From assembly GCA_910584185.1 (NCBI GenBank), contig CAJTYC010000052.1, positions 1-18,005 on the forward strand: a stretch of 18,005 nt of DNA. The letters are read 5' to 3'. The notes beneath the pieces were generated by a model. It made no database searches and was not told the origin of the DNA. It saw only the letters and a list, made by a program, of their open reading frames with translations. The stretch is from an uncultured Muribaculaceae bacterium (GTDB lineage Bacteria > Bacteroidota > Bacteroidia > Bacteroidales > Muribaculaceae). The translations under genes were made by a program, and so were the position numbers. Below, piece after piece: positions 1 through 6,891 of the stretch (its first letter is position 1; each line of letters begins with the position of its first letter).

Positions 1-77
1 AAACAGAGCATCTGTGCATCTTGATGCAATTTTCATTTGGTAGCGATTCACTTTGTGCACGACCTATAAGTATGATA

Positions 78-569
78 TCAGAACACATAGCCTAAACCTA
101 AACCGGCGAAAGCCCCTGATGTGTCTTTCATGAAGGAATATTTGCCTTGAAGGCTTAATTTCAGGCTGCCGGTAATATACAATTCAAAACCAAGTCCGAC
201 ATCGCCTCCTACCCTATTCAAATTTTTAGAGTAGCGGTGATTCCATGAGTTGAATGTAAGACCAGCCAACGGGTACACGTTGAAAGCCTTGCCAAGCCTG
301 AACGGGAATTGCATATCGCACGTTACAGTCAATGCAGACTTGTCATTATGGCGAAACACAATACCTACCTCCGGCACAATGCGTACATGAGGCACGAATG
401 TATACTGAAATACAATTGAGGTAAAGCCACTGTTGTTATAGGAAGCATATCCACCCGATACGCCGAGAGTCATCTCCCCCTTGTAGAGTGAGGATGCAGC
501 AGCAGGTGCTGATGCCGTTAATGCTGCGCCCGCTATTGCGCAAAGAATTAATGCTCTTGTCTTTTTCAT
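78..569 (-). CDS. Small outer-membrane beta-barrel protein, secreted
   Basis: Predicted 163-residue outer-membrane protein of unknown specific role. Residues 1-25 form a signal peptide: KK near the start, a hydrophobic Ala-rich core, and a likely cut after the Ala-Ala-Ala-Ser region. The rest alternates polar and hydrophobic residues with many Gly and aromatic residues, as in 8-stranded barrels. The chain ends Leu-Gly-Tyr-Val-Phe, and a terminal Phe is the usual barrel-assembly signal. Its size and Gly-rich strands resemble small opacity/OmpW-like porin-fold proteins, but I recognise no specific family motif. It is transcribed away from nadE, and no convincing Bacteroidetes promoter was found upstream on its strand. 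Seen: signal peptide, strand pattern, terminal Phe. Inferred: outer-membrane location. Confidence 0.75.
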   Translation of the reverse strand: MKKTRALILCAIAGAALTASAPAAASSLYKGEMTLGVSGGYASYNNSGFTSIVFQYTFVPHVRIVPEVGIVFRHNDKSALTVTCDMQFPFRLGKAFNVYPLAGLTFNSWNHRYSKNLNRVGGDVGLGFELYITGSLKLSLQGKYSFMKDTSGAFAGLGLGYVF

Positions 570-581
570 ATTTCTTATCCG

Positions 582-608
582 AGAATCGCCCTTCGAAGGC
601 TTAATTCT
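582..608 (-). promoter_or_regulatory. Possible hairpin in the 5' leader of the outer-membrane protein gene
   Basis: On the minus strand the leader can fold with an outer 5-bp stem (AGAAT/ATTCT) and an inner 5-bp stem (GCCTT/AGGGC, one G-U pair) with a CGA loop. It lies about 13 nt before the start codon of the outer-membrane protein. The core is also a DNA palindrome, CCTTCGAAGG. The fold is short and could be chance. Confidence 0.3.
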
Positions 609-689
609 TGAGTTTGCTATTGTGTTATTCGGGTTACGGAAGCGATTTACACTAATTTACTCACGCGTGCATTCACATCGCTTGGCCTG

Positions 690-759
690 ATGTATCACGT
701 CACACATCCACACATCCACAATTACACAACCATTGATATGTGAAAAAATTGTGATACAT
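690..759. repeat. 9-bp inverted repeat, possible operator
   Basis: ATGTATCAC at 690-698 is matched exactly by its reverse complement GTGATACAT at 751-759, with 52 nt between. The right arm contains the second of two TGTGA words 11 bp apart, about one helical turn, which recalls half-sites of Crp-like regulators. It lies just upstream of the nadE promoter. No binding protein can be named from sequence alone. Confidence 0.4.
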
Positions 760-780
760 TCGCGATTTTATAATAAAAAC

Positions 781-812
781 GTTGATTGAGTGAGAAAGTT
801 TTTTTATTTTTG
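781..812 (+). promoter_or_regulatory. Predicted promoter of nadE (Bacteroidetes sigma type)
   Basis: A -33-like GTTG at 781-784 is followed by 20 nt and then TATTTTTG at 805-812, matching the Bacteroidetes -7 consensus TAnnTTTG. Two other promoters in this window show the same 20-nt spacing. Transcription would start near 818-822, giving a leader of about 55 nt before the ATG at 876. That excludes the TTG at 786 as a translation start. Confidence 0.55.
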
Positions 813-875
813 TGTAGAAAAAACAAAAACAGGCTGCTTGCTCACATGCTAAAGCAGTTTTCTCATATACCAAAA

Positions 876-2822
876 ATGAAGAATTACGGATTCGTGCGCG
901 TGGCTGCATGCTCGCCCGAGGTCAGGCCGGCCGATATAACATATAATGTGGAGAGGATTTGTGACCAGATTGCCAAATGCCGCGAGTCAGAAGTCGACTT
1001 TGTGGTTTTCCCTGAGCTCTCGGTCACAGGCTATACTTGTGCTGATTTATTCGGAGAGTCACTGCTGCTTGACAAGTCGGTGGAGGCTCTTGGCATATTG
1101 GCTGAGCAAACTTCAGGAAATGGCATGACAATTATTGTTGGCGCTCCAATTGCTTATGGCAATAAGCTATTCAATTGTGGGGTAGTATTGAGCAATGGCA
1201 AAATTTCAGGAATTGTGCCGAAGTCTTTTATCCCTAATTACGGAGAATATTATGAGGAGCGTTGGTTCAGCACGGGCAAAAACCTTAAATCAGATACGAT
1301 ACAACTTAAGGTGCCGGGTGGCGATGTTCAGGATATTCCTTTTGGCACCGACCTTCTGTTTGCCGTAGGTGATGTAATCTTCGGTTTAGAGATTTGCGAA
1401 GACCTTTGGGTGCCAAATCCTCCGAGCAGCACACTATGCATGGCCGGGGCACAAATGATCTTCAATCTTTCTGCAACCAATGAATTGATAGGTAAGCATC
1501 GCTACACGCTCGACCTCATACGCAACCAATCTGCCCGATGCCGTTGCGTATATGTCTACGCAGCAGCCGGCACGGGCGAATCGTCAACCGACCTGGCTTT
1601 TGCAGGGAAGGGGATAATCGCCGAGAATGGCAGGATTATCAATCAGACTCAAAGGTTCTCACTGCAAAGTAAATTGGCTATTGCTGATGTTGATGTAGAA
1701 AACATAACTCACGACCGCCTGCATTTCAATACGTTTGCAGATGACGCCGGTTTAAACAATATGCGTATTATTTCATTGCAATGCGGTGAGTTGCCCTCTA
1801 TAGACTCCGGGCTTAAGTTTCGTGAAGTAGACGCGCATCCTTTTGTAGATGACAACCCAAAGGACCTACGTGAGCGATGTGAAGAGATTTCTTCGATTCA
1901 GGCATGGGGATTGGCAATCAGGCTTAGGGCCATCAATTGCAAGAATGCAGTGATAGGCATCTCCGGAGGACTTGATTCCACGCTTGCGCTACTTGTAACC
2001 GTCAAGGCATTCGACATGCTCGGTTTGGATCGCAAGGGCATATGGGGAATAACCATGCCGGGGTTTGGAACCACCGACCGCACCCGGTCAAACGCGTCGA
2101 AGTTAATGGAATTGCTGGGAGTGACCGAATTGGAGATTCCAATAGGCGATGCCGTAAAACTACACTTCAAAGATATCGCACACGACCCGACAATACATGA
2201 CGTAACCTATGAGAATTCCCAAGCGCGCGAAAGGACTCAAATTCTCATGGATTATGCTAATAAAGTAAATGGAATTGTGATTGGCACAGGAGACTTGTCT
2301 GAACTCGCGTTAGGTTGGTGTACATACAATGGCGACCAAATGTCGATGTATGGTGTAAATACATCCATACCTAAGACTCTTGTGAAATATCTTGTGCAGG
2401 GATACATGCATGAAGCCCAAAATGCAGAGCTGAGGGATGTGCTTCACGACATTGTGGATACACCGATAAGTCCGGAGCTGCTCCCTCCCTCCCCGGAAGA
2501 TACAATAGAGCAGAAGACTGAAGATTTGGTAGGTCCGTATGAGCTTCATGATTTTTTCATGTATCACATGCTGCGCTTTGGATCACAACCACGCAAGATT
2601 TACATGCTCGCATGCAAGGCATTTTCAGGCATATACGATAATGAAACAATCAAGAAATGGTTGAAGATATTCTACCGTCGCTTCTTTTCGCAACAATTCA
2701 AACGCTCATGTATGCCTGACGGCATAAAAGCAGGGAGCGTGTGTTTGTCGCCAAGAGGTGATTGGAGAATGCCGAGCGACGCCTCATCTCGGCTTTGGCT
2801 CTCCCAAATCGAGAATTTATAA
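876..2822 (+). CDS. nadE: Glutamine-dependent NAD(+) synthetase
   Basis: Makes NAD+ from deamido-NAD+ and ATP, using ammonia released from glutamine; last step of NAD synthesis, cytosolic. The 648-residue chain has two domains. An N-terminal nitrilase-type glutaminase (about 1-300) carries the expected Glu-Lys-Cys triad: E47 in FPELSVTGYTC, K116 in IVPKSF and C174 in EICEDLW. A C-terminal synthetase domain (about 335-648) has the ATP pyrophosphatase loop SGGLDST at 363-369 and the downstream GTGDLSELALGW segment. Length is normal for the two-domain form. I chose the ATG at 876 because the protein then begins MKNYGFVRVA, as family members do. A TTG 90 nt upstream adds a poorly conserved Lys/Phe-rich stretch and overlaps the promoter. 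tsaC follows after 55 nt and may be cotranscribed. Confidence 0.95.
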   Translation: MKNYGFVRVAACSPEVRPADITYNVERICDQIAKCRESEVDFVVFPELSVTGYTCADLFGESLLLDKSVEALGILAEQTSGNGMTIIVGAPIAYGNKLFNCGVVLSNGKISGIVPKSFIPNYGEYYEERWFSTGKNLKSDTIQLKVPGGDVQDIPFGTDLLFAVGDVIFGLEICEDLWVPNPPSSTLCMAGAQMIFNLSATNELIGKHRYTLDLIRNQSARCRCVYVYAAAGTGESSTDLAFAGKGIIAENGRIINQTQRFSLQSKLAIADVDVENITHDRLHFNTFADDAGLNNMRIISLQCGELPSIDSGLKFREVDAHPFVDDNPKDLRERCEEISSIQAWGLAIRLRAINCKNAVIGISGGLDSTLALLVTVKAFDMLGLDRKGIWGITMPGFGTTDRTRSNASKLMELLGVTELEIPIGDAVKLHFKDIAHDPTIHDVTYENSQARERTQILMDYANKVNGIVIGTGDLSELALGWCTYNGDQMSMYGVNTSIPKTLVKYLVQGYMHEAQNAELRDVLHDIVDTPISPELLPPSPEDTIEQKTEDLVGPYELHDFFMYHMLRFGSQPRKIYMLACKAFSGIYDNETIKKWLKIFYRRFFSQQFKRSCMPDGIKAGSVCLSPRGDWRMPSDASSRLWLSQIENL

Positions 2823-2877
2823 TGAGGCTCAAATTTTACTACTCAATTCGCAGAATTATCGCGAAACTGTAATATTC

Positions 2878-3459
2878 ATGGAAACACAACAAAGATATGA
2901 TGCTTCCGACATGGCAGAAGCCTTGGCCACCCTTAAACGCGGTGGCATAATACTGTACCCTACCGACACGGTTTGGGGAATAGGTTGTGACGCCACAAAT
3001 GCTGAGGCTGTGAAGCGAATATTTGAACTTAAGAAGCGAGCAGACTCCAAAAGCATGTTGGTGCTGGTGGGTTCGGAGGGTGAACTGCAACGAACTGTGG
3101 AGAATGTTCCCGAAACTGCATGGATGCTTATTGAAGCGGCGGTGAATCCGTTGACCATTATATATGACAGGCCCAAGGGACTCGCAGCCAATCTTCTTGC
3201 AGAGGATGGTTCTGTTGGCATCCGCATCACCGGCGAACTGTTCAGCCGCACATTGTGCCAAAAACTAAGGCACCCGTTAGTTTCCACATCAGCCAATGTG
3301 TCCGGCAAAAAGACCCCCCGCATATTTTCTGAGATTGATGAGGAAGTGTTGCAAGGAGTTGACTATGTGGTTAAATATGGACAAAACGATACCACAGCTC
3401 ACAAGCCCAGCAATATAATAAAGGTGTCTGATTCGGGAGTTATAAAGGTGATCAGGTGA
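2878..3459 (+). CDS. tsaC: L-threonylcarbamoyladenylate synthase (TsaC/YrdC family)
   Basis: Forms threonylcarbamoyl-AMP from threonine, bicarbonate and ATP, the first step of t6A37 modification of ANN-decoding tRNAs. The 193-residue protein is a single YrdC/Sua5 domain without the extra Sua5 C-terminal domain. Visible hallmarks are YPTDTVWGIGCDA (27-39), the basic ELKKRADSKSM segment (50-60) that lines the nucleotide site, GSVGIRI (111-117) and STSANVSG (136-143). The ATG at 2878 is preferred; a GTG at 2758 would overlap nadE by 65 nt and add 40 residues unlike the family. The partner proteins TsaB, TsaD and TsaE are not in the window. A short hairpin starts directly after its stop codon. 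Confidence 0.92.
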   Translation: METQQRYDASDMAEALATLKRGGIILYPTDTVWGIGCDATNAEAVKRIFELKKRADSKSMLVLVGSEGELQRTVENVPETAWMLIEAAVNPLTIIYDRPKGLAANLLAEDGSVGIRITGELFSRTLCQKLRHPLVSTSANVSGKKTPRIFSEIDEEVLQGVDYVVKYGQNDTTAHKPSNIIKVSDSGVIKVIR

Positions 3460-3477
3460 TTGGATGATTGCATCCAA
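3460..3477 (+). repeat. Short hairpin right after the tsaC stop codon
   Basis: TTGGATG (3460-3466) and CATCCAA (3471-3477) form a perfect 7-bp stem with an ATTG loop. No T-run follows, so it is not a standard intrinsic terminator. It could slow ribosomes or nucleases at the tsaC 3' end, or be chance. Confidence 0.4.
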
Positions 3478-3520
3478 ACGAACAACTTGGTCAAGGTTAA
3501 TCTAATAATAATCGTTGGAG

Positions 3521-4939
3521 ATGAAAGGACGTAATTTTTCTGAGAACATTCAGCGCATAAAGTATGTAGTCACTGATTATGTGCTTGTGTCGGTTGCGTT
3601 CTTCATTTTCAATATATTCCGCTATAATACGCTCGTAAAGTCATTCAATACTCTTTGGGATTATTTATCGAGTGAAAATCTTGTGCTCGAGCAATTGTTT
3701 ATTCCCCTGAGCCTACTGTGTATATATTGGCTATCGGGATATTACAACAAGCCGTTCGTTAAATCTCGACTTTCTGAATTCAATGTCACTTTTTGGTCGG
3801 TGGTCGCGGCCACGATATTTATATACCTATTGCTTCTGATTAATGACAGCACAGGGGTTAAGACACGCGACTATCATATGATATTGGTATCGTTCGGTCT
3901 GATATTCATCTTCACATATGCAGGACGCCTGGTCTTAACCAATATCACTATGATGCATCTGCGCCAACGCAGATGGATCTACACCACACTGATTATAGGC
4001 AATTCAGAGGCAAGCCGTGAGGTGTATCACCGGCTTAAGAAAGCAGGTTCGGTATGGGCATATGACGTAGTTGGTTTCATTAATATAGATGGGGAGCACT
4101 CAGTAGATGATGGCCTTCAGCACTGGCAATGGGTGGACGTGGAGAGGGTTTGCCACGAAAAAAAAGTAGATCAAATTATCCTTGCTCCCGAACGTATCCG
4201 AAACGGACAGATAATCTATTTATTGTCAAAGCTATTTCCACTGAACAAGCCGGTGAAGATTGCTCCGGATACGTTTTCATACATCACCGGCAATATCCAT
4301 CTAAATGATATTCTTGGCATTCCCTTCATCGACCTCACCTCACCGCGCATGTCGCAATTTCAATGCAATGTGAAGCGGAGTTTTGATGTTTTGCTATCCG
4401 CCATTGCCTTGGTTTTGCTTAGTCCTGTCATGGCATGTATTTCCATTGCTGTGAAGAGAGGTTCCACCGGCCCCGTGATATACAAGCAAGAGCGTATAGG
4501 GAAAGGGCGAATACCTTTCTACATATATAAATTCCGGACAATGCGTGTTGATGCAGAAAAAGATGGACCCAGGTTATCAAGCGACATGGACGAAAGGATT
4601 ACGCATGTAGGGCACTTTCTCCGTAAATATCGGCTTGATGAACTTCCACAGTTCTGGAATGTCATCAAGGGCAATATGTCGTTGGTGGGGCCGCGTCCCG
4701 AACGAGAGTTCTTCATCTCCCAAATAGTCAAGAAGGCCCCCTATTATGGACTTATATTCCAAGTGAGGCCTGGCATAACGAGTTGGGGGATGGTGAAATA
4801 TGGATATGCCTCAAGCGTGGAGGAAATGGTGAAGCGCGCTAAATACGATTTGGTATATCTCAACAACATGTCGATCTCTAACGACATAAAGATATTGATT
4901 TATACTGTAAGGACTGTGGCTAAAGGTGTGGGAAAATAG
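3521..4939 (+). CDS. Polyprenyl-phosphate sugar-1-phosphate transferase (WcaJ/WbaP-like)
   Basis: Starts an exopolysaccharide or capsule repeat unit by moving a sugar-1-phosphate from a UDP-sugar to undecaprenyl phosphate at the inner membrane. The 472-residue protein has the large-PGT layout. Four N-terminal membrane segments lie near 16-33, 57-74, 92-108 and 118-140. A Rossmann-like cytoplasmic domain spans about 153-260 (TTLIIGNSEASREV). The catalytic domain runs from 284 to the end: KRSFDV, the re-entrant hydrophobic helix 289-311, the YKFRTM motif, the Asp-Glu dyad D373-E374 in RLDELPQFWNVIKG, and SLVGPRPE. The ATG at 3521 is preferred over a TTG two codons upstream. No glycosyltransferase, flippase or polymerase genes flank it, so it is an orphan initiating enzyme; the sugar cannot be told from sequence. 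Confidence 0.9.
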   Translation: MKGRNFSENIQRIKYVVTDYVLVSVAFFIFNIFRYNTLVKSFNTLWDYLSSENLVLEQLFIPLSLLCIYWLSGYYNKPFVKSRLSEFNVTFWSVVAATIFIYLLLLINDSTGVKTRDYHMILVSFGLIFIFTYAGRLVLTNITMMHLRQRRWIYTTLIIGNSEASREVYHRLKKAGSVWAYDVVGFINIDGEHSVDDGLQHWQWVDVERVCHEKKVDQIILAPERIRNGQIIYLLSKLFPLNKPVKIAPDTFSYITGNIHLNDILGIPFIDLTSPRMSQFQCNVKRSFDVLLSAIALVLLSPVMACISIAVKRGSTGPVIYKQERIGKGRIPFYIYKFRTMRVDAEKDGPRLSSDMDERITHVGHFLRKYRLDELPQFWNVIKGNMSLVGPRPEREFFISQIVKKAPYYGLIFQVRPGITSWGMVKYGYASSVEEMVKRAKYDLVYLNNMSISNDIKILIYTVRTVAKGVGK

Positions 4940-4963
4940 ATATTAGTATATTTCTTCGTTGCT

Positions 4964-4993
4964 TGCATCTCATAATATTGATTATGAAATGCA
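4964..4993 (+). repeat. Intercistronic hairpin between the sugar transferase and CLC genes
   Basis: The 13-nt arms 4964-4976 and 4981-4993 pair at 12 of 13 positions (TGCAT, one C/A mismatch, then TCATAAT with ATTATGA) around an ATTG loop. No T-run follows on the plus strand. It lies 18 nt before the CLC start codon, so it could act as a transcript boundary, a stabiliser or a translation control element. Confidence 0.5.
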
Positions 4994-5011
4994 TGTCTGA
5001 AAATTTTATAA

Positions 5012-6811
5012 ATGGCATATAAGGAAAGACATAACAAGTTTACCGACGCATGGCTCCGGTTTGTGATCTGGCGCGAGCATCATATCAAGGAGAAGAATTT
5101 CGTAGTTCTGCTCTCACTTGTGGTCGGCATAATATGTGGTTGCGCCGCGCAGCTTCTGAAGTTTCTGATACACACAATCGCAAACGGATTGACCTCACAT
5201 TTCAGCACCACCAATGCCAACTGGCTATATTTGCTTTATCCGGTGTTGGGCATCATGATAACTGTGCTGTTTGTAAAGTATGTCGTGAAAAACAATATCT
5301 CACATGGCGTGACCAAGGTGCTTTATGCAATATCAAGGCGCAAGTCAAGACTAAAGAAACACAATATGTATGCATCTTTAGTTGCATCGAGTATCACTAT
5401 AGGCTTTGGAGGTTCTGTAGGAGCCGAAGGCCCGATTGTGTTTACGGGTGCTGCCATAGGGTCGAATGTGGGACAGGCATTCAGACTATCTCCAAAGGTG
5501 CTGATGATTCTTGTGGGTTGCGGGGCGGCTGCCGGAATCGCCGGAATTTTCCGTGCTCCTATTGCGGGCATGCTTTTTACGCTTGAAGTGCTGATGATTG
5601 ACCTTACGGGACTCACTGTCATGCCGTTACTTCTTTCTTCGATTGCGGGCGCCACGGTTGCTTATGTTCTTGAGGGTTATAACGCGGAATTTTTCTTCGC
5701 GCAAAGCGAACCTTTTCTTACAAATCGGATTCCCTGGACAATTGCTCTCGGTGTGGTGTGTGGCCTCATGTCTTTCTATTTCACCAAGGTGATGTTCATG
5801 ATGGAGTCTTTGTTCAAGAAAATAAATCGCCAATGGCTGCGCATCATAGTGGGCGGCGCTATCATAGCTGTGCTTGTGGTGCTTTTCCCTCCACTCTATG
5901 GTGAGGGTTATGGCGCCATCAATGACTTGCTTGACGGAAATGTCGGGGCTGTTCTAAACGGTACTTTCTTCTATGTAGACCGCGACAACGTATGGTTTCT
6001 TGTACTCTTTATCGCAGCCATAACGTTGATGAAGGCCTTTGCCACTTCGGCCACCAATGGAGCGGGAGGAGTTGGCGGAACCTTCGCTCCATCCCTCTTT
6101 GTCGGTGCCTTGACCGGCTTCCTTTTTGCATACGTAATCAACAATCTTGACCTGGGCATTGAGCTGTCGCAAAAAAATTTCACACTGATGGGCATGGCCG
6201 GAGTAATGAGTGGTGTGATGCATGCTCCACTTATGGCAATCTTCTTGACCGCTGAAATGACCGGAGGCTATGACCTTTTCCTGCCACTGCTGATAGTGTC
6301 GGCTCTGGCTTATTTCACGATTCAGTGCTTCACCCCTTACAGCATCTACACAATGCGTCTTGCAAAGGCAGGCGATTTGATGACACATCAAAAAGATAAA
6401 GCCGTGCTGACTCTCCTCAAGCTCGACAATGTAATAGAGACAGACTTTAAGGAAGTGCATCCTGAAATGAGTCTTCGGGAGATGGTAGATGTAATCTCCG
6501 TATCAAACCGCAACCTGTTTCCCGTGACCGACAGTGAGGGGATGCTGAAGGGCATCGTGTTGCTTGATGACATACGCAACATAATGTTCCGCACGGACCT
6601 CTATCCTAAGATGCATGTGTCGAGATTTATGGCAGCTGTGCCGGCCACAATTGATATGCATATGCCTATGGACAAGGTTATGGACATCTTCGACAAGACA
6701 AATGCCTGGAATCTCCCGGTGGTAGATAATGGCCGTTATATAGGATTCATCTCCAAATCGAAGATATTCAATTCTTACCGCAGGGTGCTTAGGCATTTTA
6801 CCGAAGATTGA
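5012..6811 (+). CDS. CLC-family anion channel/transporter with tandem CBS domains
   Basis: Integral inner-membrane CLC protein, 599 residues. The membrane domain (about 28-450) shows GSVGAEGP (134-141) with gating glutamate E139, the RAPIAGMLFTLEV helix (181-193), GGTFAP (355-360) and the pore tyrosine region PYSIY (Y443). Two CBS domains follow (about 475-530 and 535-590), which in this family bind nucleotides and modulate gating. Three features are atypical. The usual GSGIPE filter is replaced by SHGVTK (97-102), with His at the anion-site serine position and no proline. The position of the internal proton glutamate of H+/Cl- exchangers (E. coli E203) is V193, as in channel-type CLCs. Family membership is clear. 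Ion selectivity and channel versus exchanger mode are inference and remain open. The next gene, fmt, starts 80 nt downstream. Confidence 0.92.
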   Translation: MAYKERHNKFTDAWLRFVIWREHHIKEKNFVVLLSLVVGIICGCAAQLLKFLIHTIANGLTSHFSTTNANWLYLLYPVLGIMITVLFVKYVVKNNISHGVTKVLYAISRRKSRLKKHNMYASLVASSITIGFGGSVGAEGPIVFTGAAIGSNVGQAFRLSPKVLMILVGCGAAAGIAGIFRAPIAGMLFTLEVLMIDLTGLTVMPLLLSSIAGATVAYVLEGYNAEFFFAQSEPFLTNRIPWTIALGVVCGLMSFYFTKVMFMMESLFKKINRQWLRIIVGGAIIAVLVVLFPPLYGEGYGAINDLLDGNVGAVLNGTFFYVDRDNVWFLVLFIAAITLMKAFATSATNGAGGVGGTFAPSLFVGALTGFLFAYVINNLDLGIELSQKNFTLMGMAGVMSGVMHAPLMAIFLTAEMTGGYDLFLPLLIVSALAYFTIQCFTPYSIYTMRLAKAGDLMTHQKDKAVLTLLKLDNVIETDFKEVHPEMSLREMVDVISVSNRNLFPVTDSEGMLKGIVLLDDIRNIMFRTDLYPKMHVSRFMAAVPATIDMHMPMDKVMDIFDKTNAWNLPVVDNGRYIGFISKSKIFNSYRRVLRHFTED

Positions 6812-6836
6812 TTCTTCATGAGCCAACTCTTCTCAT

Positions 6837-6876
6837 ATTTTATAACTCCAGCACGAATTTTATAACTCCAGCACGA
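6837..6876. repeat. Perfect tandem duplication of 20 bp between the CLC gene and fmt
   Basis: The 20-bp unit ATTTTATAACTCCAGCACGA occurs twice without a gap, at 6837-6856 and 6857-6876, ending 15 nt before the fmt start codon. It lies in the non-coding gap and has no internal hairpin. A recent replication-slippage duplication is the simplest explanation. Confidence 0.9.
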
Positions 6877-6891
6877 AATATTAAATTGAAC

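Larger units (their letters stand above)
570..875. other. Divergent intergenic region between the outer-membrane protein gene and nadE
   Basis: This 306-nt gap holds the regulatory sequence of two divergent genes. It contains a leader hairpin on the minus-strand side, a 9-bp inverted repeat (690-698 with 751-759), a small tandem repeat of CACATCCA (703-720), two TGTGA words spaced 11 bp apart (739-743, 750-754), and the nadE promoter at 781-812. Reading frames that cross it, including an upstream TTG extension of nadE, look non-coding. Confidence 0.6.

Noticed and set aside
716..780. Promoter for the minus-strand outer-membrane protein
   Set aside because: The best -7 candidate on that strand (TAATTGTG) has a mismatch and no TTTG at the expected spacing.
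700..909. Minus-strand reading frame of 69 residues across the nadE promoter
   Set aside because: It overlaps the nadE 5' end and promoter, has a Cys/Phe-rich unlikely composition, and shows no family features.
2758..2877. GTG-initiated N-terminal extension of tsaC
   Set aside because: It overlaps the end of nadE and precedes the family-typical start METQQRYDASD; the added residues show no conservation pattern.
4984..5022. Possible 12-residue upstream open reading frame overlapping the CLC start
   Set aside because: It is short, has no ribosome-binding evidence, and falls partly in the hairpin; too weak to call a leader peptide.
5954..6460. Minus-strand frame of 168 residues inside the CLC gene
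   Set aside because: It is a shadow of a gene with unmistakable CLC motifs on the plus strand; its composition is His/Cys-rich and not protein-like.
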